NCBI RefSeq assembly: GCF_002159645.1
Contig: NZ_NFJB01000003.1
Location: 87,934 to 151,933, forward strand
Source of the DNA: Parabacteroides sp. An277
GTDB lineage: Bacteria; Bacteroidota; Bacteroidia; Bacteroidales; Tannerellaceae
Length of the DNA stretch: 64,000 nucleotides
Direction: 5' to 3'
Part shown: positions 29,128-37,985 of the stretch, one piece after another
Layout: every line of letters begins with the position of its first letter
Position numbering within the stretch: the first letter of the stretch is position 1
Program-made: the position numbers and the translations under genes
Notes under the pieces: model-generated
What the model saw: only the letters and a program-made list of their open reading frames with translations
What the model was told of the DNA's origin: nothing
Databases searched by the model: none

Positions 29128-29282
29128 AGTTGTTTTTCTTCCATTCAAAATTTTTTTGGATAAACAATCATTTCATAGCAAAGCTTCCAACTATTGGTTA
29201 GCTTTTCCCAAGAGTTCTAAAAAGCTCCTATTAAATAGCGAACTTTTTAGCATAGTTCACATTTCAAGCAGAGAAATCGATA

Positions 29283-29510
29283 GACTTTCGGAATGACTCC
29301 GAAACCTTCCTGTAAATCCAGGAGACTTTCAGAGCGGTTCCGAAACCTTCCTGTAAATCCAGGAGACTTTCAGAGCGGTTCCGAAACCTTCCTGTAAATC
29401 CAGGAGACGTTCAGAATGATTCCGAAACCTTCCTGTAAATCCAGGAGACTTTCAGAGCGGTTCCGAAACCTTCCTGTAAATCCAGGAAACTTTCGGAACG
29501 CCTCCGAAAG
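29283..29510. repeat. Tandem palindrome array 2 (41-bp period) upstream of a DUF6261-like gene
   Basis: Units begin at 29283, 29324, 29365, 29406, 29447 and 29488 (the last partial), an exact 41-bp period. Each unit has two palindromes: TTTCGGA and TCCGAAA arms around five bases (less perfect in the inner units), and TCCTG and CAGGA arms around six bases. Their centres alternate every 20.5 bp. The sense strand for the downstream gene (starting at 29127) is minus. The 474-bp intergenic region contains this array, an AT-rich stretch at 29150-29280 with nothing else recognised, and a promoter-like box at 29531. Confidence 0.95.
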
Positions 29511-29530
29511 GGTATTAATTTCTCTTGGCA

Positions 29531-29538
29531 CAAAGATA
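29531..29538 (-). promoter_or_regulatory. Promoter box TATCTTTG upstream of array 2
   Basis: On the minus strand TATCTTTG matches TAnnTTTG exactly. About 20 bases before it is TTTT rather than TTTG. A start near 29524 would give a leader of about 400 nt that includes the entire array before the DUF6261-like gene. Confidence 0.55.
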
Positions 29539-29601
29539 TTACATTATTTTGAGCTATGAAAAATTTTGATGCAATAAAATTAGTTAATATTTTGCTGTTG
29601 T

Positions 29602-31524
29602 TTATTTAGAGATACGCATCACGAATCCGCCACCGCTCGGTAAAGTTTGCTTGAATACCGAACCACCACGCACTTTCGCCTCGTTCACCTCGATTTGTTT
29701 CCGCTCTCCGGCCTTGTCGCCCGCTATCATAGCTTTATACTTTCCTTTTGGCAAGAAGTCCAGCCGACAAGCGAAGTCTTTCGCCTTTTCCCCATTAAGT
29801 ACCGAGAGATACCAGACATCGCCTTTACGACGCGCAACGGCCGCCAATTCCCCTATCTGGCTTTCCGGAAGTACGACGGTCTCGTCCCAGGTCACGGGAA
29901 CCTCTTCAATAAATTGCCGAGCCGGACAATTCAACATGTCCTCCATATCTGCTGCGAAAATGAGCATGGGCGACGTGAACATATAAATAGTGGCTAATTG
30001 ATGTCCGAAGGTCACCGAGGGAGGACAAAAAGCCCGGAAATTGAGCGGCGTATAATCGGCAGGACCCGCCAACCAACGGGTAAACGGCAATACTGTATTG
30101 TGATAAGGCCAAGCCGGTCCGGGAGCCCACGAATTTTCCCCGCCGACGCACTCCAGTCCACGTACAGCCTCTTTGGCGAGGAGATTCGGGTAAGTAAACG
30201 AATCCCCCGTCGGTTTATTCACGCCATGGAAAATGACCATTAGTTTCTCCTTCGCCGCATCTCGCAAGATAGCCTCCATCAAATCCACCGTAAAAAGATT
30301 CTCGGTATGAAAGAAATCAATCTTCAACCCCTTCACGCCAATCTCCGCGCATTTCCGCATGAAGTTTTTACGCTCCTCTGCATCGACCAAACCAATATCT
30401 GTCCGATTCCCCGATCGCGGCGAGGAGGGACGCCATACCCAGATATTCACTCCCTTCGCGCGGGCATAGTCCACCAGCTCTTGCAACATGTCCCACTTCG
30501 TGCGACCCTGCGCGTTGGGTTCTGTTTCCGGCCAATGCTCCCAGCCATCGTCGACTACGACCGTCTCGATGCCCAATTCCGCATAACCATCCACGTATTT
30601 CTTATGATTTTGCACACTCAGACGCTCCACGCCGCCCTCGACCAGCCAAGTGAAAATCGCCCGGCCAGGCTGTATCCATTCCGTTTCTCTTCCCTTAGGA
30701 AACAGTTTTTTGTCGGGCTTGTCGGATACTTGGGCGATAATTCCATTATTCACCAACCCGTTCAAATCCTTGGAGAGCATGAGCACGCGCCAGGGAGTCA
30801 CCACCTGCTGTTTTCCCTCTTCCGGCGATACGACCCAAGGAAGGTCCCGCACCACTTCATGCGCATATTTCATCGGGGGCATCCCCGTAATGATTCCGGT
30901 CTCGACATGACCTTTATTTTCCACATACCCAAACTTTACGCTATTGGGAGCCGTACCCAGGAGGACAGCCCCATGATAATGAAAAAGATTAGCCTCCGTG
31001 AGGGCTGCATAAATGCCATCGGGTGTCCGGAACGTAGCCGGGGGCGCTAGCAACTCGCCTGTGATATCGTCCGTACGCCTGTCCTGATAAGCCTGAATCC
31101 ATCCATATTGAAACGGACCGCTGGCATACCAGACATGCGTCCCGGAAGGGAACCGGAAACTGGTGAGCTCATCATAAATGCAAATCGGCTTTCCTTCGGC
31201 CGGGAGATGATAGCGGAGCGCCATACCGTCATCGAATAGTTTCGTCTCCAACCGAAAAGGCTTTCGACCCTTCTGGCGGACAGTATAGACGATATAATTC
31301 TCATCCAGCGTATCTGCCTTGAACTTGACAACTTCGCTCCCCAAAAGGACGTTATCCACGTTCATGCCGAGGGGCGACTCTTGAATAACCTCTTTCCCTT
31401 CGAAACTGAGACTATAGACTAATGCCTTATCTGCATTCAGGCGAACCTGCATCACCGGTTCATCTGCTTGGCTTATGCCACAAAAAGAGAGGCTTAAGAA
31501 AGATGCTAAAAGTATGTTTCTCAT
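29602..31524 (-). CDS. GH97 family enzyme, probable retaining alpha-galactosidase
   Basis: A 640-residue secreted enzyme from the start at 31524 (MRNILLASFLSLSFCGISQA signal peptide). The longer frame would extend 52 residues upstream into the end of the preceding gene with no signal peptide. It has the GH97 N-terminal super-sandwich, the barrel with TVVVDDGWEHW (about 321-331) and VKGLKIDFFHTE (397-408), and a C-terminal beta domain. An aspartate (D403) at the end of that strand is the feature of the retaining alpha-galactosidase branch, as opposed to the inverting SusB branch. It would remove alpha-linked galactose. It has its own promoter-like box within an inverted repeat at 31550-31600. 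Confidence 0.88.
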   Translation of the reverse strand: MRNILLASFLSLSFCGISQADEPVMQVRLNADKALVYSLSFEGKEVIQESPLGMNVDNVLLGSEVVKFKADTLDENYIVYTVRQKGRKPFRLETKLFDDGMALRYHLPAEGKPICIYDELTSFRFPSGTHVWYASGPFQYGWIQAYQDRRTDDITGELLAPPATFRTPDGIYAALTEANLFHYHGAVLLGTAPNSVKFGYVENKGHVETGIITGMPPMKYAHEVVRDLPWVVSPEEGKQQVVTPWRVLMLSKDLNGLVNNGIIAQVSDKPDKKLFPKGRETEWIQPGRAIFTWLVEGGVERLSVQNHKKYVDGYAELGIETVVVDDGWEHWPETEPNAQGRTKWDMLQELVDYARAKGVNIWVWRPSSPRSGNRTDIGLVDAEERKNFMRKCAEIGVKGLKIDFFHTENLFTVDLMEAILRDAAKEKLMVIFHGVNKPTGDSFTYPNLLAKEAVRGLECVGGENSWAPGPAWPYHNTVLPFTRWLAGPADYTPLNFRAFCPPSVTFGHQLATIYMFTSPMLIFAADMEDMLNCPARQFIEEVPVTWDETVVLPESQIGELAAVARRKGDVWYLSVLNGEKAKDFACRLDFLPKGKYKAMIAGDKAGERKQIEVNEAKVRGGSVFKQTLPSGGGFVMRISK

Positions 31525-31549
31525 ATTTATATGTTTTTGTAGGTAAAAT

Positions 31550-31600
31550 TTTTCCCGATAACCAGGTCGCAAAGATAAGAAACCTGTGTTATCGGGAAAA
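31550..31600 (-). promoter_or_regulatory. Promoter box inside a perfect 13-bp inverted repeat
   Basis: TTTTCCCGATAAC (31550-31562) and GTTATCGGGAAAA (31588-31600) are perfect inverted repeats 25 bp apart, with CAGG/CCTG continuing the symmetry inside. The loop contains CAAAGATA (31570-31577), which is TATCTTTG on the minus strand, an exact -7 consensus. It lies between the upstream gene stop (31631) and the GH97 start (31524). It could be an operator around a promoter, or a transcript-end hairpin of the upstream gene with a promoter in its loop. Confidence 0.55.
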
Positions 31601-31630
31601 TGGAGAATCCTCTGATGTAGATGGATTATC

Positions 31631-34033
31631 TTATGGCAATGTAATCGCTTCGGGCGACCCTTTCGTGATGAATTGAACAACTACGTCAGGAAGGTCCTCA
31701 CCGTGCGGTTCACAAGAAAAGGACAGGGCTGAATTGCCAGCCGGGATATCTGCCTTTCCTAAAGGCTCCACTTCCTGCAGTGTATTGTAATTCTTATCTG
31801 TTATGAGCGCTTTCCCATGGAAGTCATACAACAGATATTGTCCCGCTTTAATTTCACACGGGAATTGGATTGCTCCTGTAGGAGTCCGGAACGACGGATT
31901 GCGAATCGACCCTTCCCATTCTACTTTCAGTCGGATAGCATATGTGCCGCCATAGGGTGTATCCAAAGCCCAGTCAGCCCCGCCAGGCTGACCTGGTTGC
32001 ATTTCATTTAAGCTGCATTGATAGGCTTTCGAGATATGCAATGGGTAAAGTTCATAGTGTTTCGCATCGAGTTTCTCCAGATGCCATTCCGTCAACGGGT
32101 CTCTCAGGCGTTCTTTTTGTGCTTCTGTAAAGGCATGGGCTTCCCGCAGCGTGTCCCAATTACGTATGGCCTCAAGGAGTTTATCTATCTGACCGTGTCG
32201 ATGTAGTGTCCGGACATTGATATTCATGGCGTATCCGGCGTCGAATCCCGCTGACTCCGATAAAGCCCACTCCAAGTCTTCCAGTGATGTACATTCGAAC
32301 CGGCGATCGGCAAGTCGGATGAGGAACCATCCCAACATCCGGGGGAATAGGTTCCGTTTAAAGAAGGCTTGGTTCTTGATGCGATTTTCTACCTGCCCTA
32401 CACGCATTGCGGCTCCCCACGGTTCCCCCCAGTTCATACGCGTATGGATGTGCCAAGTATAATGATTCAGGTTACTGGCATCATTTAGTACATTATGATT
32501 TACTTGGTTGTAGAAATGAGTGACGAACCGTGCGGTAGCATAGTCATCTTGTCCGGTATACATACATCCTTCCAGTCCATCAAAGGAGATTTGGGCGAGA
32601 CCTGTCTTGTTGAAAATCTCAGCCAGGCGGTCCGCCATTTTATCTTGGAGCGTCAAGTCGGGGAACAGCGTCCGGTAGGGATAGTCCCACAGCTTATAGA
32701 GGGGCTCTGTCTTTTTATGAGCATTGGCTGTCGTTCCGAACGCTCCACGGGTACAGTTTTTAAGCAGGATTTCCGAGCCTGCGGCTTCATAGGTGCCAAA
32801 TGTGATAAGCTCCTGCCCAATTTGTAGGGCATTCAGTGTCAGCGGGACTTCAAACAGGTCAGACTTTTGGACCTTCAGTTCGGTTTGTCCGGCATCGATA
32901 TCTTCTGTTAATGCCAGCGTGCCCTGTTTCAACAGATGCGCAGAGGGAACGGGCGTAACATAGGCGTCGTTTGTGGTGATGAAATTCGTGAGGGTATGGA
33001 CTCCCATCTTGATACCTCGCGCTTCGGCTTTCTCGACCATGCGCCGTACCCCTTCGTCTCCAGCCGTAGTGAAGGCACTATCCCATTGGAAGTGTCCCCA
33101 GTCGCGGAAGGGTCCAGCATGGTAGACATACTTAAATCCGGCTATCTCGGCTTTATCGAGAATAAAGTCCAAGTCATTTTCCGAGAAGTTGGAGATGAGG
33201 TAGGACCGCATGGCCTTCTGCGACGTCTTGCCCCATTCGCCGTCGAACAGGGGATGTGGCAATCCCTGTGCTATTTCGATTTCGCCAATCCGGTCGAGCA
33301 CCTCGGAGGCTTGGCTGCCGAACAGGGCAATCTTCGCGCCAGCAATTTCTCCATCCTTCCCTTCGACGGGCAATGTCAGCGAGCGAGCCACCTGTTGCAC
33401 TTGGCGGTATTCCATTTCACTCCGCTTCCGCGCAGCAAACTGGAAGCACGTTCCATCGCCCGCATCAACAGCCGCCAGTCGCGCTACCGGCACTGAGCCA
33501 ACCGACAGTTCTGCCTGCTTTCCCTCTTTGGGGTAGAGGGCTTGAAACATCTCGATATACTCTGTCGGGACGCCCGCCGTGGTTTTAATGTTTAATGACT
33601 GCATTCCAAATGCCAGTCCCTCTCCTTGGGCTACCCCAATCACATCTCCCACGGTCTCGTGTATCGATACCTTGAGGGGACAGAGCAGTACCGCGTCATA
33701 GTTTTCAGGTACCCGTGCGATTTCCAGCGTCACGCAGTCGTCGCCTTCTGCATATTTGAGCGTCATTTGCTTCCCGTCTTGTAGGGTGAGCTTGATTTGC
33801 TGTTTGCCAGCCTCCATCCGGACGGGTTGCCAAATCCCCTGTTCCGTACAGGCTGCCACGAGTGGATAACTACCCGCCAAGATTTCTTTTCCCTCTACGC
33901 GGACAGAGCTGAAGAAGCCCTTCTCATCCAGCGTGATTTCCGTGGCCTTGGTGCGCAAGACCAGTGTCTCTCCTGCCTTTGCCGCCGGGAAAAGAAGCCA
34001 GCAAAGCAGGATAGTCAACATCATGTGTTTCAT
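31631..34033 (-). CDS. Putative secreted glycosidase of unassigned family (paralog 2 of 3)
   Basis: An 800-residue protein with a signal peptide (cleavage near residue 20, AAKAG). It has a beta-rich N-terminal region, QGLPHPLFDGEW at about 256-267, and a TIM-barrel-like region with GIKMGVHTLTNF and ISFDGLEG (D485). An inserted beta module at about 362-448 carries LQIGQELITFG and CTRGAFGTTANAH. RMNWGEPWG and RNLFPRMLGWF follow the barrel motif. It aligns along most of its length with the 820-residue protein at 43478 and more loosely with the one at 25487. No family is recognised. The conserved aspartate and tryptophan-rich motifs suggest a carbohydrate active site. Confidence 0.62.
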   Translation of the reverse strand: MKHMMLTILLCWLLFPAAKAGETLVLRTKATEITLDEKGFFSSVRVEGKEILAGSYPLVAACTEQGIWQPVRMEAGKQQIKLTLQDGKQMTLKYAEGDDCVTLEIARVPENYDAVLLCPLKVSIHETVGDVIGVAQGEGLAFGMQSLNIKTTAGVPTEYIEMFQALYPKEGKQAELSVGSVPVARLAAVDAGDGTCFQFAARKRSEMEYRQVQQVARSLTLPVEGKDGEIAGAKIALFGSQASEVLDRIGEIEIAQGLPHPLFDGEWGKTSQKAMRSYLISNFSENDLDFILDKAEIAGFKYVYHAGPFRDWGHFQWDSAFTTAGDEGVRRMVEKAEARGIKMGVHTLTNFITTNDAYVTPVPSAHLLKQGTLALTEDIDAGQTELKVQKSDLFEVPLTLNALQIGQELITFGTYEAAGSEILLKNCTRGAFGTTANAHKKTEPLYKLWDYPYRTLFPDLTLQDKMADRLAEIFNKTGLAQISFDGLEGCMYTGQDDYATARFVTHFYNQVNHNVLNDASNLNHYTWHIHTRMNWGEPWGAAMRVGQVENRIKNQAFFKRNLFPRMLGWFLIRLADRRFECTSLEDLEWALSESAGFDAGYAMNINVRTLHRHGQIDKLLEAIRNWDTLREAHAFTEAQKERLRDPLTEWHLEKLDAKHYELYPLHISKAYQCSLNEMQPGQPGGADWALDTPYGGTYAIRLKVEWEGSIRNPSFRTPTGAIQFPCEIKAGQYLLYDFHGKALITDKNYNTLQEVEPLGKADIPAGNSALSFSCEPHGEDLPDVVVQFITKGSPEAITLP

Positions 34034-34071
34034 TTTATAAAAGTGTTTTTAGAATTAAATCATACAACATG

Positions 34072-34093
34072 GGCGGGGACCTTTATCCCCGCC
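34072..34093 (-). terminator. Hairpin after the second DUF6261-like gene
   Basis: GGCGGGGA and TCCCCGCC form a strong eight-base stem with a six-base loop eight bases past the stop codon at 34101. No T-tract follows on the minus strand, so it may stabilise the 3' end rather than terminate efficiently. Confidence 0.45.
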
Positions 34094-34100
34094 TATTTCT

Positions 34101-35228
34101 TTACATCAACAATTTGATAGTTTGCGGATATTCCACCACGAGCGGGCTACCCCCATCGTAAGTCTCTATACGGATGGTATAGTCTCCTTCCGTGAGGTAT
34201 TCTGTCATGATAAATTCGCAATACTTATTCGACCGTTCCAGAATATTCTCTGCCGGAACCGTATCATCCCAATCGGTGTTGCTTCGGAGAATAATATCCC
34301 CCGGACCATCCCCCGTCTCATTGACAAGCTCAAAGCCCCCTGTCCATTCTATCCGTGCCCGTTTGCCCTTTTTAATTTCATTCGGCTTATCCGGATTCCC
34401 CTCTTCTACTTGGTAGACAGCTGTAATCGCTGCCTCTTCCGGCTTAGGTTCGGGGTCATCGGGAATATCCACCTTCGAGCCATCGCCACGGTGGGTAATA
34501 GCATCATTCAGTTCTATAATATAGGAATTAATCGTGTCAATCAGTTTCCCTAAAGTAGTCCGTACCTCGTCCGACTTTTCTGTCAGTTCATTGGCATAAT
34601 ACAATACATTTATTGTCGTGACCAACTCATGATAGGCCGCATCCACTTCCGGACGAATCGTCTTCATATTTACCTTCACCTTGCGAGAATGTTTCTCGCC
34701 GGAGCGGGCATCAAACAGGGTTTGGAACTCATTATTCACCGTCTCCAGTTCCGTCACTATCTCCGTCAGCCCCAACGTAGCCAACGGCTCAGTATACTCC
34801 TCCCGTTTCAAGTCCTGGATCAAGCTATACACCTCAGAAGTATATTCCATATATGATTTCCTGTCTGCCGAGCGATAAGGTTTCAACACAAACGATAACA
34901 GCTCGGCCGCGGCTTGCTTGTCCGCCGACCGCAGGCGCGTCCCGTTCTCTATTTCAGTTTTCAAATAGAGAAAGATTTTACTCCGTTCCTTGTTCTTTTC
35001 CGAAATACTTTTCGTCGAAGCATAGCCCACATTCGTTTTATAGACCTCGTCCTCTATCAAGTATTTCGCTACATACGGCGTACGTTGTGCTGTCAGATGC
35101 TGAGCTTCCGCCAGTTCCTCCGTTACGATGCGCGTCACTTTCATGTGAAAATTATGATGCTCACCATTACGACTCTTACTCAATAAATTCAGACACTTCG
35201 TGATTTGTTTTACTTTTGTTGTTTCCAT
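34101..35228 (-). CDS. DUF6261-like protein with C-terminal Ig-like (DUF4469-like) domain, second copy
   Basis: A 375-residue protein without a signal peptide, clearly paralogous to the one at 27985-29127: RNGEHHNFH near the start, SFVLKPYRSADRKSY in the middle, and a helical body to about 245. After an acidic proline-containing linker (PDDPEPKPEE), the Ig-like domain (about 260-375) contains GDGPGDIILRSNTDWDD and TEGDYTIRIETYDGG. Function is unknown. Two such genes bracket the GH97 and unassigned glycosidase genes at 29.6-34.0 kb, which breaks the PUL into transcription segments. Like its paralog it is preceded by a tandem palindrome array and, beyond that, a promoter box. Confidence 0.75.
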   Translation of the reverse strand: METTKVKQITKCLNLLSKSRNGEHHNFHMKVTRIVTEELAEAQHLTAQRTPYVAKYLIEDEVYKTNVGYASTKSISEKNKERSKIFLYLKTEIENGTRLRSADKQAAAELLSFVLKPYRSADRKSYMEYTSEVYSLIQDLKREEYTEPLATLGLTEIVTELETVNNEFQTLFDARSGEKHSRKVKVNMKTIRPEVDAAYHELVTTINVLYYANELTEKSDEVRTTLGKLIDTINSYIIELNDAITHRGDGSKVDIPDDPEPKPEEAAITAVYQVEEGNPDKPNEIKKGKRARIEWTGGFELVNETGDGPGDIILRSNTDWDDTVPAENILERSNKYCEFIMTEYLTEGDYTIRIETYDGGSPLVVEYPQTIKLLM

Positions 35229-35256
35229 TGTATTATTTATTTAATTATGTTTTCAT

Positions 35257-35475
35257 GACACCCCCGAAACTTTGCCGCAAGTTGCGTGGGACTTTCGGGA
35301 CACCCCCGAAACCTTGCCGCAAGTTGCGTGGGACTTTCGGGACACCCCCGAAACCTCGCCGCAAGTTGCGTGGAACTTTCGGGACACCCCCGAAACCTTG
35401 CCGCAAGTTGCGTGGGACTTTCGGGACACCCCCGAAACCTTCCCGCAACTTGCGCGGACTTTCGGGACACCCCCG
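35257..35475. repeat. Tandem palindrome array 3 (42-bp period) upstream of a DUF6261-like gene
   Basis: Units begin at 35257, 35299, 35341, 35383, 35425 and 35466 (42 bp, last interval 41). Each has TTTCGGG and CCCGAAA arms around five bases, and CGCAA G TTGCG. Centres are 21 bp apart throughout the regular part (for example 35302 and 35323), two DNA helical turns. The unit shares GACTTTCGG, CCGAAACCTT and their spacing with array 2 at 29.3 kb. It starts 29 bp upstream of the start codon at 35228. Apart from the array and the promoter region the 325-bp gap contains nothing else recognised. Confidence 0.95.
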
Positions 35476-35488
35476 ATGCTTCCCACAC

Positions 35489-35512
35489 GCAAAGGCTTCC
35501 TTTGCAAAGTTA
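35489..35512 (-). promoter_or_regulatory. Promoter box TAACTTTG with a start-proximal hairpin
   Basis: On the minus strand TAACTTTG (35505-35512) matches TAnnTTTG. Overlapping and following it is GCAAAGG AAG CCTTTGC (35489-35505), a perfect seven-base stem at the expected 5' end of the transcript, after which array 3 would be transcribed. The -33 region has TTGG about 20 bases upstream. Confidence 0.55.
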
Positions 35513-35553
35513 GTATTTATTTTTGAAACCAAGTTTTTGGGATAAGAAAAATA

Positions 35554-37890
35554 TTATTTTTCAGGTCGTAATATCACTTTTTCGCCTTTCGATAATTGTA
35601 GCGAGAGTACTTCGCCTTTCAGCACCTCTTCTTTTCCATCGGCTCGAACCAAACGGCAAGCCGTCTCCTCGCCCCATGGATTTTCTACCCTGCAGGGGCG
35701 ACCCTGTTCACTGAAAATCGAAACTTCTTTAACCCGACCCGCTTCGCAGGAAGAGGAAACCAGAAAAGCGCCATACGTGCGCAAATCCCGGAAGCTGGCT
35801 GGTTTCTCTTTCGGCCAAACCGGGAAAACGCGGATCATGCCTTCATAACCTTGCAATAACATCTCGTTGATACAAGAGGGAACTGCACTCAATGACTCAA
35901 TGCCACCACCACCTTGCGGTATCCATAAATTCGGGTAGGCCGTCTGCTGGATGCGTTCTTTCAACTTTTCCAATAGTTTATTCCCATCATAGCCCGTACG
36001 AACAGCCGAGGTAAAATAGGTCTCTATTCCATTACTCAGGTTATCCCAATGCGAGTCATACCACTCATAACCGGTCTGCTCCGGCTCGTCCCAACGCTCA
36101 ATTTCCTTCCGAAGCACGTTCGCAAAGGCAGAGTCTGTCACTACCCCACATACGCCAGACGGGAAAAGCAAGCCATGCATCATAACACGCCCCAGACCTG
36201 GCGCTGTGCGACTTCCGGAACCATTTCCACCTTCACACGCTTTTATTTTCATCACCCCATTCTCCTCAACAGTCGGAATGGCACTGAGGTGCGTCAATAT
36301 ATGATTCCATTTCACTACCCGCTCTTGGTCTATGTTCAGAAATTGGCTCATATCAATAATCCCTTTATACAGCATCCGAACCAATCCCAGCGACACCGTC
36401 GGGTTGATATCGCCATAATTTCGCTTCCAATCTTTACCTTCCCACGGACCCACTTCCCAGAAGTTATCCGCATAGCTTACATACCGTCCATTTTCGTAGA
36501 CCAGATAATCTTCCCAGAAGTCCGCCACTTCACGGATGAAGGGATATACCTTCTCGGCATACGCGCGGTCATACGTATGATAATAGCGCATAAACATGTT
36601 TGCCGTCGCAAAAACCGCGTTGCTCTTCTGTCCCAAAAACATATAGCCACCCTCAATGTTATTGTCTGGCGTGCCATATTGCTGCATCATCGCTTCCGGC
36701 GTCAAGGGAAACATGCTGGAGCAAAAACCCTTCGGTCCAATGCCCACAGGGTAATATACCCCTTTCTGATGCAAAAACTCCTGGGCATGCACTTTCGCGC
36801 GAGACATATATTCTAAGATGGGCGTATCGTAAGGTTCCGTCAGCTCCACATGGTTCGAAGAATATGCGCCCCACCAAGGCGCCTGGTGATTATAGTTCAA
36901 GTGATAATCGCCAGCCCAGCCACCTGCCGTCGCATCCATCGTCAAAGATGTGCCCCACAAGCCCGGTGCAAACTCCGCATCGCGGCTGCAGCAAGCTAAG
37001 AGGTATTGCGAACCATAATAGTATTTTTCCAAGAAGGAATCATGCAACGTCACCTGCGAAGCCTGCCAAAAATCGCACCACCAAGCCCGGTGCACTTGAT
37101 ACAGTTCCGCCAACTGTTTCTCTCCTTTTATATTTTCCGCTCTATTCACGGCCTCTTCCTGATAATTCCGCTGGTCGTGGTTCGAGCAAAACGAAAGTAT
37201 CAACGTCGCCTTTTCACCTTTCTTCAATGAAAGCCTCGACCCATCCCATTCTTTATCCACCGACGTTATCGCAACTGCTACGGCAGAGGGCCATTCCAAA
37301 TCATCACCTTCAAATTTACGGACGAACCATTGCGTCTGGCCCTCCTTTCCTTGGCTGTTCTGCGAATCCATTCCTTCACCTAAACGAAATGAACAAACTA
37401 AATCGATAGGTGCTTTCACAGCTTCCAGTTCTATCACCACCTGATTTTGCACTGCAGCACACCAGGCTTTCATGTGCAACGCCAAGCTGTCGGCCTGTGT
37501 AAAGGAGGTATGGATAGTTGCATCCGCAATCGACTCCCGTGTGATATAATCCGCACCCGCCAACGACGGCGCGGCGATATGCAATTCCCCCACATAGCAC
37601 ACGCCCCCATCCGGATAACCCTTCTTCGATTTCCAGAAATCATTTTTCGAAAAGTAGAACACCGATTCCTCCGGTTTTCCACCCAACACCATCCCGATAT
37701 CCCCATTCCCGCTAATTGCCCCATCCGGCACGAGATGCGTAGGTATATGCGCAGGAGGCGCCGTCCACACACCTTCATAGGCAGGCAAACCCTCCTCCTT
37801 GTTCACTACGCCGGTAGAAGGTTGGCAACTGCCCCCTAAAAACAAACAGACCACGCTGCTTGCCCATACATAAAATATGCTCTTGTTCAT
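35554..37890 (-). CDS. GH95-like lipoprotein ((alpha/alpha)6 barrel), possible alpha-L-fucosidase or alpha-L-galactosidase
   Basis: A 778-residue lipoprotein from the start at 37890 (lipobox FLGGSC), preferred over an ATG 24 bases upstream because it begins directly with the signal. An N-terminal beta domain with DGAISGNGDIGMVLGG is followed by a helical barrel (about 290-680, with TMDATAGGWAGDYHLNYNHQ and YVSYADNFWEVGP) and a C-terminal beta domain reading RVFPVWPKEKPASFRDLRT, similar to GH95 C-termini. The relation to GH95 is moderate, so neighbouring (alpha/alpha)6 families are possible. GH95 members remove alpha-L-fucose or alpha-L-galactose; the latter caps some cereal xylan side chains. 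It has its own promoter box 64 bp upstream. Confidence 0.6.
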   Translation of the reverse strand: MNKSIFYVWASSVVCLFLGGSCQPSTGVVNKEEGLPAYEGVWTAPPAHIPTHLVPDGAISGNGDIGMVLGGKPEESVFYFSKNDFWKSKKGYPDGGVCYVGELHIAAPSLAGADYITRESIADATIHTSFTQADSLALHMKAWCAAVQNQVVIELEAVKAPIDLVCSFRLGEGMDSQNSQGKEGQTQWFVRKFEGDDLEWPSAVAVAITSVDKEWDGSRLSLKKGEKATLILSFCSNHDQRNYQEEAVNRAENIKGEKQLAELYQVHRAWWCDFWQASQVTLHDSFLEKYYYGSQYLLACCSRDAEFAPGLWGTSLTMDATAGGWAGDYHLNYNHQAPWWGAYSSNHVELTEPYDTPILEYMSRAKVHAQEFLHQKGVYYPVGIGPKGFCSSMFPLTPEAMMQQYGTPDNNIEGGYMFLGQKSNAVFATANMFMRYYHTYDRAYAEKVYPFIREVADFWEDYLVYENGRYVSYADNFWEVGPWEGKDWKRNYGDINPTVSLGLVRMLYKGIIDMSQFLNIDQERVVKWNHILTHLSAIPTVEENGVMKIKACEGGNGSGSRTAPGLGRVMMHGLLFPSGVCGVVTDSAFANVLRKEIERWDEPEQTGYEWYDSHWDNLSNGIETYFTSAVRTGYDGNKLLEKLKERIQQTAYPNLWIPQGGGGIESLSAVPSCINEMLLQGYEGMIRVFPVWPKEKPASFRDLRTYGAFLVSSSCEAGRVKEVSIFSEQGRPCRVENPWGEETACRLVRADGKEEVLKGEVLSLQLSKGEKVILRPEK

Positions 37891-37953
37891 AATCCACTTA
37901 ATTAAAAGAGACAAGCCGACACGCGACTTGCCTCTTATTTAGTATGTTTGTTG

Positions 37954-37961
37954 CAAATATA
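37954..37961 (-). promoter_or_regulatory. Promoter box TATATTTG before the GH95-like gene
   Basis: On the minus strand TATATTTG fits TAnnTTTG exactly, in the 95-bp gap between the susD-like stop codon and the GH95-like start. No clear -33 TTTG is seen. Confidence 0.5.
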
Positions 37962-37985
37962 CAACTATTATCGAAATAAACCACT

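Noticed and set aside
31550..31600. Phase-variable invertible promoter
   Set aside because: The arms are only 25 bp apart, much closer than known invertible Bacteroides promoters, and no invertase gene is near.
35216..35545. Short proline- or glycine-rich repeat proteins across array 3
   Set aside because: Five overlapping frames on both strands all arise from the tandem repeat; 42 is a multiple of three, which keeps any stop-free frame open.
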